Shown: positions 33,171-40,895 of the stretch, one piece after another | Position numbering within the stretch: position 1 is the stretch's first letter | Layout of the letters: the number at the start of each line of letters is the position of its first letter | Source of the DNA: Rubrivivax sp. | GTDB lineage: Bacteria; Pseudomonadota; Gammaproteobacteria; Burkholderiales; Burkholderiaceae_C | NCBI GenBank assembly: GCA_030653505.1 | Contig: JAURZK010000128.1 | Span: forward strand, 1 to 46,570 | Length of the DNA stretch: 46,570 bases | Direction: 5' to 3' | Notes under the pieces: generated by a model | Seen by the model: only the letters and a program-made list of their open reading frames with translations | The model's database searches: none | Told to the model about the DNA's origin: nothing | Translations under genes and position numbers: made by a program

Positions 33171-33222
33171 CTGCCAGACAACCTGCCTGACAACCTGCCT
33201 GACAACCTGCCTGACGACCTGC
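33171..33222. repeat. 12-bp tandem repeat, about 4.3 copies
   Basis: Unit CTGCCTGACAAC at 33183-33194 and 33195-33206 (identical), with variants at 33171-33182 (one change by eye) and 33207-33218 (one change), then CTGC. It sits in the thiolase-thioesterase gap, directly upstream of the thioesterase start region on the minus strand. Confidence 0.92.
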
Positions 33223-33262
33223 AAGGCGCCCGGGCAACCGGGCCCTGCCCGCCGCAGCGGCA

Positions 33263-34438
33263 TCACAGCACCTCGAAGACGCCGGCCGCCCCCATGCCGC
33301 CGCCGATGCACATCGTCACGCAGACGCGCTTGGCGCCGCGCCGCTTGCCTTCGATGAGTGCGTGGCCCGTCAGGCGCTGGCCGCTGACACCGTAGGGGTG
33401 GCCCACCGCGATGGCGCCCCCGTTGACGTTCAGCCGGTCCATCGGGATGCCCAGGCGGTCGGCGCAGTACAGCACCTGCACGGCAAAAGCCTCGTTGAGT
33501 TCCCAGAGGTCGATGTCGGCCACGGTCAGCCCCAGGCGCTTGAGCACCTTCGGCACCGCGAACACCGGGCCGATGCCCATCTCGTCGGGCTCGCAACCGG
33601 CCACTGCGAAGCCGAGGAAACGGCCCAGCGGCTGCAGGCCCTTGCGCTGCGCCACGGCCTCGTGCATCACGACGCAGGCGCCGGCACCGTCGCTGAACTG
33701 GCTGGCATTGCCGGCGGCGATGACACCGCCGGGCACTGCCGGGCGGATGCCGCAGATGGCCTCATAGGTCGTGCCGGCGCGTATGCCTTCGTCGTTCTCC
33801 ACCGTCACGGGCCGGCTGCGCAGCCCGAGCGTGGTGTCGGCCACGCCCATGGTCACGGTGATGGGCGCGATCTCGGCCTTGAACAGCCCCGCTTCGAGCG
33901 CCGCGCTGGCCTTCTGCTGGCTGCCGGCGCCGTAGTGGTCCTTGCGTTCGCGGGGAATGCCGTAACGCTGGGCCACCTGCTCGGCGGTCTGCAGCATGTT
34001 CCAGTAGATCGTCGGCTTGTGCTCGACGAGCCAGGGGTCGGCGATCATGTGCCGGTTCATCTCCTGCTGCACGCAGGAAATGCTCTCGACACCGCCGGCG
34101 ACGAAGATGTCGGCCTCGCCGGCGATGATGCGCTGCGCCGCCATCGCAATGGTCTGCAGACCACTGCTGCAGAAGCGGTTGACGGTGACGCCGCTGGTGG
34201 TGATGGGCAGCCCGGCGCGCAGCGCGATCTGGCGCGCGATGTTGGCGCCGGTGGCACCTTCGGGGTTGGCGCAGCCCATGACGACGTCGTCGACCTCGCC
34301 GGGCTCGATGCCGGCGCGTTCGACGGCAGCCTTCACGGCATGGCCACCCAGCGTGGCACCGTGGGTCATGTTGAAGGCGCCCTTCCAGCTCTTGCACAGC
34401 GGCGTGCGGGCGGTGGAGACGATGACGGCTTGGCTCAT
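33263..34438 (-). CDS. Acetyl-CoA acyltransferase (thiolase)
   Basis: A 391-residue thiolase, the last step of beta-oxidation (or acetoacetyl-CoA formation in reverse). The nucleophilic Cys is in [13 protein letters not shown], the His in [16 protein letters not shown] and the second Cys in [27 protein letters not shown] completes the active-site Asn motif. It starts 36 bases after the stop of the bifunctional hydratase/dehydrogenase gene, so the two form a fadBA-like unit. Chain length is that of cytoplasmic degradative thiolases; the exact chain-length preference is not visible. Confidence 0.96.
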   Translation of the reverse strand: MSQAVIVSTARTPLCKSWKGAFNMTHGATLGGHAVKAAVERAGIEPGEVDDVVMGCANPEGATGANIARQIALRAGLPITTSGVTVNRFCSSGLQTIAMAAQRIIAGEADIFVAGGVESISCVQQEMNRHMIADPWLVEHKPTIYWNMLQTAEQVAQRYGIPRERKDHYGAGSQQKASAALEAGLFKAEIAPITVTMGVADTTLGLRSRPVTVENDEGIRAGTTYEAICGIRPAVPGGVIAAGNASQFSDGAGACVVMHEAVAQRKGLQPLGRFLGFAVAGCEPDEMGIGPVFAVPKVLKRLGLTVADIDLWELNEAFAVQVLYCADRLGIPMDRLNVNGGAIAVGHPYGVSGQRLTGHALIEGKRRGAKRVCVTMCIGGGMGAAGVFEVL

Positions 34439-34474
34439 GGTGTGGGCTACCTTCCGGCGCTCAGGTGAAGTGGA

Positions 34475-36571
34475 TCAGGTGAACGACCGGCCTTCGGCCG
34501 CGAGCCGGGCCAGCAGCGGCGCCGGTTGCCAGAAGGTGGCGTCGTCCAGCGGGTTGGCGGCAAAACGCTTCATCGTCTGCACGACGTTGAACAGGCCCTG
34601 CTGGTCGGCATAACACATCGGCCCGCCGCGGAAGAGCGGGAAGCCGTAGCCGGTGAGGTAAACCATGTCGATGTCGCTGGCCTTGCTGGCAATGCCCTCG
34701 TCCAGGATCTTCGCACCCTCGTTGACCAGCGCGTAGACCAGGCGGTGCACGATCTCCTCGTCGCCGATCTTGCGCGGCGTGATGCCCAGATCTGCGCGGT
34801 GCTTCTCGATCATGTCGACGACGGCCTGCGAAGGGATGGCGTCGCGCTTGCCGGCGGCGTAGTCGTACCAGCCGGCGCCGGTCTTCTGGCCGTAACGCCC
34901 CATCTCGCACAGCAGATCGGCGGTCTTGCTGTAGCGCATGTGCGGCTTCTCGACGTAGCGCCGCTTGCGGATGGCCCAGCCGATGTCGTTGCCGGCCAGG
35001 TCGCCCATGCGGAAGGGCCCCATCGCCATGCCCCACTTCTCGATGGCCTTGTCCACCTGCTCGGGCGTACAGCCCTCTTCGAGCAGGAAGCCGCCCTGGC
35101 GGCCGTACTGCTCGATCATGCGGTTGCCGATGAAGCCGTCGCAGACGCCGCTGACCACCGCCGTCTTGCGGATGGTCTTGACCAGCGCCATCACGGTGGC
35201 CAGCACGTCCTTGGCGGTGTGCTGGCCGCGCACCACCTCCAGCAGCTTCATCACGTTGGCGGGGCTGAAGAAGTGGGTGCCGATGACGTCCTGCGGGCGC
35301 TTCGTGAAACCTGCGATGACGTTGACGTCCAGCGTGCTGGTGTTGGTGGCCAGGATGGCGCCGGGCTTCATCACGTCGTCCAACGTCTTGAAGACTTTCT
35401 CCTTGACGCCCATCTCCTCGAACACGGCTTCGATCACCATGTCGGCATCGGCGATGGCCCCGTAGTCCAGCGTGGTGCTCAGCAGGGCCATTCGTGCGTC
35501 AAGCTTGTCCTGCTTGAGCTTGCCCTTCTTCACCTGCGCGTCGTAGTTCTTGCGGATGGTGGCCACGCCGCGCTCCAGCGCCTCGGTCTTCATCTCCAGC
35601 ATCACCACCGGGATGCCGGCGTTGAGGAAGTTCATCGTGATGCCGCCACCCATGGTGCCGGCGCCGATGACGGCGACCTTGGCGATGGGGCGCTTGGGCG
35701 TGTCCTCGGGCACGTCGGGAATCTTTGCTGCCGCACGTTCACCAAAGAAGGCGTGGCGCAGCGCCTTGCTTTCGGGCGTGAACATCAGCGAGACGAAGGT
35801 CTCGCGCTCGAAGCGCATGCCGTCGTCGAAGCTGCGCTTGACGGCGGCTTCGACGGCGTCGACGCACTTGGGCGGCGCCGGGAAGTTCTTCGCCATTCCC
35901 TTGACCATGTTGCGCGCGAAGCCGAAGAAGGCGTCGGCGTTGGCATGGCGGGCCTTCAGGTCGCGCACACGCGGGTGCGGGCCGGGCTTCGCGCCGACTT
36001 CGGCCGCGAACAGGCAGGCGCCTTCGAGCAGGTTGCCGTCGATGAGCTTGTGGAACAGCTTCTGCCCAGGGATGCCGGCCAGCACTTCGCTCTTGACCGG
36101 CTCGCCACTGACGATCATGTTCAGCGCCGTCTCCACGTCGATCACGCGCGGCAGGCGCTGCGTGCCACCCGCACCCGGCAGCAGCCCCAGCTTGACCTCG
36201 GGCAAGGCCACGTTCGCGCCAGGCGCGGCGACGCGGTAATGCGCACCCAGGGCAAGTTCCAGCCCGCCGCCCATGCACACGCTGTGGATGGCGGCCACCA
36301 CGGGCTTGGAGCAGCTTTCCAGCAGCCCGATCAGCGACAGCAGGTTGGGCTCGGCCATCGCCTTGGGCGAGCCGAACTCCTTGATGTCGGCGCCGCCGGA
36401 AAACGCCTTGCCGGCACCGGTGATGACCAGCGCCGTCACCGCGGCATCGGCCACCGCACGCTCGACGCCGGCTGCCAGTGCCACGCGTGTGTCGTGACCC
36501 AGGCCGTTGACGGGCGGGTTGTCGAGGGTCAGCACGGCCACGGGGCCGCGAACTTCGTACTGGACACCCAT
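34475..36571 (-). CDS. Bifunctional enoyl-CoA hydratase / 3-hydroxyacyl-CoA dehydrogenase
   Basis: A 698-residue multifunctional beta-oxidation enzyme. The N-terminal crotonase domain (about 1-190) has FSGGADIKEFG and both catalytic Glu regions, GGGLELALGAHYRVA and LPEVKLGLLPGAGGTQRLP. The NAD-binding domain starts near residue 298 (KVAVIGAGTMGGGITMNFL). The dehydrogenase His/Glu pair is in IGTHFFSPANVMKLLEVVRG, followed by two C-terminal helical domains. The layout is like the peroxisomal-type monomeric enzyme rather than E. coli FadB alpha. AAGGAG lies eight bases before the ATG. A TAGAAT -10 box and a GAAC-N4-GTTC palindrome upstream suggest control by a TetR-type repressor. Confidence 0.96.
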   Translation of the reverse strand: MGVQYEVRGPVAVLTLDNPPVNGLGHDTRVALAAGVERAVADAAVTALVITGAGKAFSGGADIKEFGSPKAMAEPNLLSLIGLLESCSKPVVAAIHSVCMGGGLELALGAHYRVAAPGANVALPEVKLGLLPGAGGTQRLPRVIDVETALNMIVSGEPVKSEVLAGIPGQKLFHKLIDGNLLEGACLFAAEVGAKPGPHPRVRDLKARHANADAFFGFARNMVKGMAKNFPAPPKCVDAVEAAVKRSFDDGMRFERETFVSLMFTPESKALRHAFFGERAAAKIPDVPEDTPKRPIAKVAVIGAGTMGGGITMNFLNAGIPVVMLEMKTEALERGVATIRKNYDAQVKKGKLKQDKLDARMALLSTTLDYGAIADADMVIEAVFEEMGVKEKVFKTLDDVMKPGAILATNTSTLDVNVIAGFTKRPQDVIGTHFFSPANVMKLLEVVRGQHTAKDVLATVMALVKTIRKTAVVSGVCDGFIGNRMIEQYGRQGGFLLEEGCTPEQVDKAIEKWGMAMGPFRMGDLAGNDIGWAIRKRRYVEKPHMRYSKTADLLCEMGRYGQKTGAGWYDYAAGKRDAIPSQAVVDMIEKHRADLGITPRKIGDEEIVHRLVYALVNEGAKILDEGIASKASDIDMVYLTGYGFPLFRGGPMCYADQQGLFNVVQTMKRFAANPLDDATFWQPAPLLARLAAEGRSFT

Positions 36572-36600
36572 GCTGGTGACTCCTTCGGTCTGGCGGAAAA

Positions 36601-36619
36601 GAACGGTCGTTCGATTCTA
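36601..36619 (-). promoter_or_regulatory. Candidate promoter -10 and TetR-like operator of the beta-oxidation genes
   Basis: On the minus strand a TAGAAT hexamer (36619-36614) is followed at once by the palindrome GAAC-N4-GTTC (36612-36601), which would cover the transcription start. No good -35 was seen. The gene start is 30 bases further on. Palindromes of this form are typical of TetR-family repressors of acyl-CoA genes; the regulator itself is not in the window. Confidence 0.5.
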
Positions 36620-36731
36620 GGGTTTGGGCGGCCCTATGGGCAGCGACCGCATTCACCAAGGCCTTGCGCGGAACCGGCTTCGCCGGGCCGCAGCAAGAGC
36701 CAGCAGCGAGGACGCCGCTGGCGCTCGCAGG

Positions 36732-36761
36732 CGAAGAACAGTCCGCAGGGACTGTTCTTCG
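36732..36761. terminator. Hairpin at the end of the LIV-type operon
   Basis: A perfect 13-bp stem CGAAGAACAGTCC (36732-36744) / GGACTGTTCTTCG (36749-36761) with loop GCAG, about 60 bases past the livF stop. It is the strongest stem in the window and most likely marks the end of the transporter transcript, although no clean T-run follows. Confidence 0.7.
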
Positions 36762-36763
36762 TC

Positions 36764-36817
36764 CAGCTCGCCCCCCGCGGGGGGTGGCTAAGGCGCGAAG
36801 CGACAAACCTGGGGGCG
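36764..36817. repeat. GC-palindrome repeat, copy after livF
   Basis: Contains the perfect palindrome CCCCCCGCGGGGGG (36771-36784), then CGAAGCGA and GGGGG. The same arrangement occurs at 37525-37570. Both copies begin within a few bases of a stop codon (livF and livG). Confidence 0.65.
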
Positions 36818-36822
36818 TACGT

Positions 36823-37524
36823 TCACACCTCGAGCCACTCTTTGCGGATGTAGGCATTGGCGCGCAGCTCGGCGGGCGTGCCCTCGAAGACGATCTGGCC
36901 GTGGCCCATCACCAGGCAGCGGTCGGCCACCTCCATCGCGATGGTCAGCTTCTGCTCGACCAGCAGCACGCTGATGCCGCGGCGCTTCAGTTCGCGCAGA
37001 TAACCGGCCACCAGTTCGACGATCTTCGGCGCCAGGCCTTCGGTGGGCTCGTCGACCATGATCAGTTCAGGGTCGCCCATCAGCGTGCGGCACAGCGTCA
37101 GCATCTGCTGCTCGCCGCCCGAGAGCACGCCAGCTTCCGTGTGCTGGCGTTCCTTCAGCCGCGGGAACAACGTGTACATGTCGTCGAAGCCCCATCTCGA
37201 CTGCTTCGCGCCGCGCTTGCAGCCCAGTTGCAGGTTCTGGTGCACGGTGAGCGTGGGGAAGATGTCGCGGCTCTCGGGCACGTAGCCGATGCCCGACAGC
37301 GCGACCTCGAAGGCCTTGCGGCCCATCAGCTCGGCGCCCTTGAAGCGCACCGAGCCCGTGCCGTCCACCAGGCCCATGATGGCCTTCACCGTGGTGCTGC
37401 GCCCCGAGCCGTTGCGCCCCAGCAGCGCGACGATCTCGCCGGCCGGCACCTCGAAGTGCACGCCGTGCAGCACGTGGCTCTTGCCGTAGTAGGCGTGCAC
37501 GTCCTTGAGTGCGAGCATGGTCAT
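36823..37524 (-). CDS. livF: LIV-type ABC transporter ATPase, LivF-like, Walker A Lys replaced by Arg
   Basis: A 233-residue ATPase of the branched-chain amino-acid/amide importer class. Walker A reads LLGRNGSGRSTTVKAIMG: the invariant Lys is Arg42 (codon CGC). The signature VLSGGEQQMLTLCRTLM and Walker B PELIMVDEPTEGLAP are intact, as is the H-loop-region VEQKLTIAMEVADRCLVMG (no His in its usual form, as common in LivF). The partner LivG has a normal Walker A. The change may reduce or alter nucleotide binding at one of the two sites, or it may be tolerated in this subfamily. The ATG at 37524 has GAGGGGG six bases upstream, inside a palindromic repeat. Confidence 0.93.
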   Translation of the reverse strand: MTMLALKDVHAYYGKSHVLHGVHFEVPAGEIVALLGRNGSGRSTTVKAIMGLVDGTGSVRFKGAELMGRKAFEVALSGIGYVPESRDIFPTLTVHQNLQLGCKRGAKQSRWGFDDMYTLFPRLKERQHTEAGVLSGGEQQMLTLCRTLMGDPELIMVDEPTEGLAPKIVELVAGYLRELKRRGISVLLVEQKLTIAMEVADRCLVMGHGQIVFEGTPAELRANAYIRKEWLEV

Positions 37525-37570
37525 CAGTGGCCCCCTCGGGGGGTATCGAACGAAGTGAGATCGGGGGTCG
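37525..37570. repeat. GC-palindrome repeat, copy between livG and livF
   Basis: CCCCCTCGGGGGG followed by CGAAGTGA and GGGGG, matching the 36764-36817 copy in layout. On the minus strand the G-rich arm contains the livF Shine-Dalgarno sequence, so pairing with the C-rich arm would hide it. Confidence 0.65.
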
Positions 37571-38368
37571 TCATGACCGTCCCTCGCCTGGGGCATCGGT
37601 CAGCATCGAGCCCAGGTAGGCCTCCTTGACGCGCTCGTCGGCGCGCACCTTCTCGGGCGTGTCGAAGGCAATCACCTCGCCATAGACCAGCACAGCGATC
37701 TTGTCGGCCAGGCCGAAGACGACGCCCATGTCGTGCTCGACCGTCAGCAAGGTCTTGCCCACCGTCACCTCGCGGATCAGGTTGACGAAGCGCGCCGTCT
37801 CGCTGCGGCTCATGCCGGCGGTGGGCTCGTCGAGCAGCACCACGCTGGCACCGCCTGCGATGGTGATGCCGATCTCCAGCGCGCGCTGCTCGGCGTAGGT
37901 GAGGTTCATCGCCAGCACGTCGCGCCGCTTGTGCAGCTTGATCATGTCCAGCACCTCTTCGGCGCGGTCGTTGGCATCGTGCAGCTCGGCCAGGAACTTC
38001 CAGAACGCATAGCGGTAGCCCAGGCTCCACAGCACGGCGCAGCGCAGGTTCTCGAACACGCTCAGGCGGTTGAAGAGGTTGCTGACCTGGAAACTGCGCG
38101 CCAGGCCCAGGCGGTTGATCTCGAAGGGTCTAAGGCCGTCGATCCTGCGCCCGTTCAGATGGATCTCGCCCGACGTCAGGCCGAAGCGCCCGCTGACCAG
38201 GTTGAACAGCGTGCTCTTGCCGGCGCCGTTGGGGCCGATCACCGCCACACGTTCACCGGGTTTCACGGCCAGGCTGGTGCCGCGGATGATCTCGGTCTTG
38301 CCGAAGCTCTTGCGCACGTCGCGCAGTTCCAGCGCGAACTCGGGCGTGCTGCTCACGGCGCCGCTCAC
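37571..38368 (-). CDS. livG: LIV-type ABC transporter ATPase, LivG-like
   Basis: A 265-residue ATPase with a normal Walker A (AVIGPNGAGKSTLFNLVSG). Other elements: the Q-loop region LARSFQVSNLFNRLSVFENL, a signature region NLTYAEQRALEIGITIAGG that is degenerate (YAEQR in place of SGGQ/SHGEQ), Walker B VVLLDEPTAGMS and the switch VEHDMGVVFGLADKIAVL. LivG proteins commonly show a non-canonical signature. The GTG at 38368 overlaps the livM stop (GTGA); a second GTG at 38356 is possible. It pairs with LivF to energise the LivHM permease. Confidence 0.93.
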   Translation of the reverse strand: MSGAVSSTPEFALELRDVRKSFGKTEIIRGTSLAVKPGERVAVIGPNGAGKSTLFNLVSGRFGLTSGEIHLNGRRIDGLRPFEINRLGLARSFQVSNLFNRLSVFENLRCAVLWSLGYRYAFWKFLAELHDANDRAEEVLDMIKLHKRRDVLAMNLTYAEQRALEIGITIAGGASVVLLDEPTAGMSRSETARFVNLIREVTVGKTLLTVEHDMGVVFGLADKIAVLVYGEVIAFDTPEKVRADERVKEAYLGSMLTDAPGEGRS

Positions 38369-39681
38369 AGCGCGGTTTCCCGGCGCTTGATCTCGCGCTC
38401 GATCTCTTCCTGCGTGCTGCCCCACTGCAGCACGAAGTGGCGTCGCACCAACTCGAACAGCGCCAAGCCCACCAGCAGCACGAAGACGGCACCGAACCAG
38501 CTGTCCAGGCCCTTGGCGTTCAGCGTCGCGCCCATGAACTTCAGCTCCGGGCCCAGCGCCTCGTTGAGCTGCAGGTGGTAGACCATCTCGGCCATCGCGC
38601 CCGCGCCGACCAGGATGGTCAGCGCCGTGCCGGCCAGCGCGATGTAGGACGCGAGCAGCGGCCGCAGTTTGCCGAACGCCGCCACACGCAGGTTCATCAT
38701 GAGCAGACTGCTGATGCCCCCGGGCGCGTACATCACCATGAAGACGAAGATCAGCCCCAGGTAGAGCAGCCAGGCCTGCGTCAGCTCGGACAGCAGCACC
38801 AGCGCCACCACCATCAGCACGGCACCGATGATGGGGCCGAAGAAGAAGCCCGCGCCGCCGAGGAAGACGAAGAGCAGGTAGGCGCCCGAACGCCCCGCAC
38901 CCACCACCTCGGCGGTGACGAGCTCGAAGTTGATCGCCGCCAGCCCGCCGGCCGCGCCCGAGAACAGGCCCGAGGCCATGAAGGCCATGTAGCGCACACG
39001 CTGCGTGCTGTAGCCGATGAACTCCACGCGCTCGGGGTTGTCGCGCACGGCGTTGAGCAGACGGCCCAGCGGCGTGCGCGTGAAGGCGAACATCAGCGCC
39101 GTGCAGACGAAGCAGTAGATGGCGATGAGGTAGTAGACCTGGATCTGCGGCCCGAAGCTGATGCCCCAGACAGCTTCGCCCACCACGCGGTTGCTGCTGA
39201 TGCCGCCTTCGCCGCCGAAGAACTCGGGCAGCATCAGCGACATCGACCACACCAGTTCGCCTATGCCCAGCGTGATCATCGCGAAGGGGGTGCCGGCCTT
39301 CTTCGTCGTCACGTAGCCCAGCAGCGCGGCGAAGAAGAGCCCACCCGCCGCGCCCGCCAGCGGCACCAGGCTCACGGGCAGCGCCAGCTGGCCATTGCCC
39401 ACCATGTTCAGCGTGTGGATGGCGAGAAACGAGCCCAGCCCGGTGTAGACCGCATGCCCGAAGCTGAGCATGCCGCCCTGGCCCAGCAGGATGTTGTAGG
39501 CCAGACAGGCGATGATGGCGATGCCCATCTGCGACAGCATGGTCAGCGCAAAGCCCGAAGACCAGAGCTTGGGCGCCAGCACCAGCACCAGCGCAAACAG
39601 CCCCCACAACACCCAGCGACCGACGTTCCAGGGCTTGAAACGGTAGTGCGGGCGCGTGGCGTGGCGGTTGCGTTTCTTCAC
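38365..39681 (-). CDS. livM: LIV-type ABC transporter permease, LivM-like
   Basis: A 438-residue permease with about 9-10 helices. The family core is NILLGQGGMLSFGHAVYTGLGSFLA, MITLGIGELVWSMSLML, GRLLNAVRDNPERVEFIGYS and APGGISSLLMMNLRVAAFGK. It is longer than most LivM proteins: the last 100 residues include an extra pair of hydrophobic segments (VFVLLVGLALFELV) and a hydrophilic QEEIEREIKRRETAL tail. GTG start at 39681 with AAGG upstream. The stop is overlapped by the livG start. Two hairpins lie in the 90-base gap to livH. Confidence 0.93.
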   Translation of the reverse strand: MKKRNRHATRPHYRFKPWNVGRWVLWGLFALVLVLAPKLWSSGFALTMLSQMGIAIIACLAYNILLGQGGMLSFGHAVYTGLGSFLAIHTLNMVGNGQLALPVSLVPLAGAAGGLFFAALLGYVTTKKAGTPFAMITLGIGELVWSMSLMLPEFFGGEGGISSNRVVGEAVWGISFGPQIQVYYLIAIYCFVCTALMFAFTRTPLGRLLNAVRDNPERVEFIGYSTQRVRYMAFMASGLFSGAAGGLAAINFELVTAEVVGAGRSGAYLLFVFLGGAGFFFGPIIGAVLMVVALVLLSELTQAWLLYLGLIFVFMVMYAPGGISSLLMMNLRVAAFGKLRPLLASYIALAGTALTILVGAGAMAEMVYHLQLNEALGPELKFMGATLNAKGLDSWFGAVFVLLVGLALFELVRRHFVLQWGSTQEEIEREIKRRETAL

Positions 39682-39702
39682 CGGATCAGCCTTCCAGGCC
39701 GG

Positions 39703-39723
39703 GCCGGAGCCAGAGGCTCCGGC
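39703..39723. other. Intra-operon hairpin upstream of livM
   Basis: A 9-bp perfect stem GCCGGAGCC (39703-39711) / GGCTCCGGC (39715-39723), loop AGA, about 20 bases before the livM start. Without a T-run it is likelier to affect translation or mRNA stability than to terminate. Confidence 0.55.
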
Positions 39724-39741
39724 TCTTCGTCAGGCATTCAC

Positions 39742-39757
39742 CAAGACGCAGGTCTTG
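39742..39757. other. Small GCAG-loop hairpin between livH and livM
   Basis: CAAGAC (39742-39747) / GTCTTG (39752-39757) around GCAG, 15 bases past the livH stop on the minus strand. It shares its loop with the hairpins at 30445, 30512 and 36732. Confidence 0.45.
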
Positions 39758-39771
39758 TCTCATGTCCATCC

Positions 39772-40803
39772 TCAGCCTTCGCGGGTGCCCAACAGGCCCT
39801 TGGGCCTGAAGATCAGGATCAGCACGAGCAGCAGATAGGGCAGGATCGGTGCGGCCTGGGCCAGCGTCACCTTCAGGATCGGGTAGCCGAAGTCGCCGGG
39901 CTTGAAGACCCAGCCCAGCGTGCGCAGCAGGTCGACCAGTGACTTGTCGACCGTCAGCGGCAGCGTTTGCAGCAGCCCGATGAGCAGAGAGGCAACGAAG
40001 GCGCCGGCCAGCGAACCCATGCCGCCGACGACGACGACGACAAAGATGATCGAGCCGACGATGGCCGCCATCGAAGGCTCGGTGACGAAGGTCATGCCGC
40101 CGATCACGCCGGCCAGCCCGGCCAGGCCGCAGCCACTGCCAAAGACCAGCATGAACACGCGTGGCACGTTGTGGCCCAGCGCCTCGACCATTTCGGGGTG
40201 CGTCAGCGCGGCCTGGATGACAAGGCCGATGCGCGTGCGCGTGAGCAGCCCCCACAGCGCCACCAGCATCACCAGCGCCACCACCATCATGAAGAAGCGC
40301 GTGGCCGGGAAGGTGGAACAGTGCACCACGGCGGCCTCGCTCGACGCACACACTGCGGCGGGTGCTGCGCCCCAGACCAGGCTCAGTCCGTCTGCCGCCG
40401 ACTGCACCACCGTGAAGGCCGCGCCCTGCAGCAGCGGCGGCGGCGCAAAGGGCACCGACGACAGGCCCCAGATGAGCTTCGTCACCTCGAGCATGACGAA
40501 GGACAGGCCGAAGGTGATCAGCAGTTCCGGCACGTGGCCGAACTTGTGCACGCGGCGCAGCGCCGTGCGTTCGAACAGTGCGCCCAGGGCCCCGACCAGC
40601 AGCGGTGCGACGAACAGCGCCGGCCAGAAGCCGACCACGCGCGTCAGCGAGTAGGCGATGTAGGCGCCGACCATGTAGAAGCTGGCATGGGCGAAATTCA
40701 GCACGCCCATCATGCTGAAGATCAGCGTCAGCCCCGAGCTCAGCATGAACAGCAGCAGCCCGGCGCTGATGCCGTTCAGGACGTTGATGAGCAGCTGGTC
40801 CAC
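39772..40803 (-). CDS. livH: LIV-type ABC transporter permease, LivH-like
   Basis: A 343-residue permease with about 8-9 helices. Conserved blocks: NGISAGLLLFMLSSGLTLIF, GVLNFAHASFYMVGAYI, LITFGLSFVMLEVTKLIWG, and the C-terminal VVVVVGGMGSLAGAFVASLLIG and FRPKGLLGTREG. An extra loop of about 45 residues in the middle (APPPLLQG to HCSTFP, with two Cys) is longer than in E. coli LivH and is probably periplasmic. The frame opens with a GTG at 40803 and no clear Shine-Dalgarno sequence. A long hairpin lies about 45 bases upstream, between this gene and the binding-protein gene. Confidence 0.93.
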   Translation of the reverse strand: MDQLLINVLNGISAGLLLFMLSSGLTLIFSMMGVLNFAHASFYMVGAYIAYSLTRVVGFWPALFVAPLLVGALGALFERTALRRVHKFGHVPELLITFGLSFVMLEVTKLIWGLSSVPFAPPPLLQGAAFTVVQSAADGLSLVWGAAPAAVCASSEAAVVHCSTFPATRFFMMVVALVMLVALWGLLTRTRIGLVIQAALTHPEMVEALGHNVPRVFMLVFGSGCGLAGLAGVIGGMTFVTEPSMAAIVGSIIFVVVVVGGMGSLAGAFVASLLIGLLQTLPLTVDKSLVDLLRTLGWVFKPGDFGYPILKVTLAQAAPILPYLLLVLILIFRPKGLLGTREG

Positions 40804-40847
40804 AGGCGGTCAGGCGAGACAGGGGGTGCGTGCGGCGCGTGAACAAA

Positions 40848-40877
40848 GGGCCCTGCGGCGCAAGCGCCCCAGGGCCC
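40848..40877. other. Strong hairpin between binding-protein gene and livH
   Basis: GGGCCCTG-C-GGCGC-AA-GCGCC-C-CAGGGCCC: 8-bp and 5-bp stems separated by one C-C mismatch, 18 bases past the binding-protein stop. On the minus strand it is followed by TTTGTTC. It could partly terminate or protect the upstream message, raising binding-protein levels above the permease. Confidence 0.65.
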
Positions 40878-40895
40878 CGGCGGCCACGGCTGGCC

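Noticed and set aside
33171..33222. Short direct repeats considered as a CRISPR
   Set aside because: Units are 12 bp with no spacers and no cas genes are nearby.
33057..33395. Plus-strand ORF encoding an LPDN repeat through the 12-bp array
   Set aside because: It straddles the thioesterase and thiolase ends on the other strand, has no ribosome-binding site, and the repeat is better seen as intergenic.
34526..36853. 775-codon plus-strand frame over the beta-oxidation enzyme
   Set aside because: Mirror frame of the hydratase/dehydrogenase gene and its upstream region; no signal, domain or plausible start.
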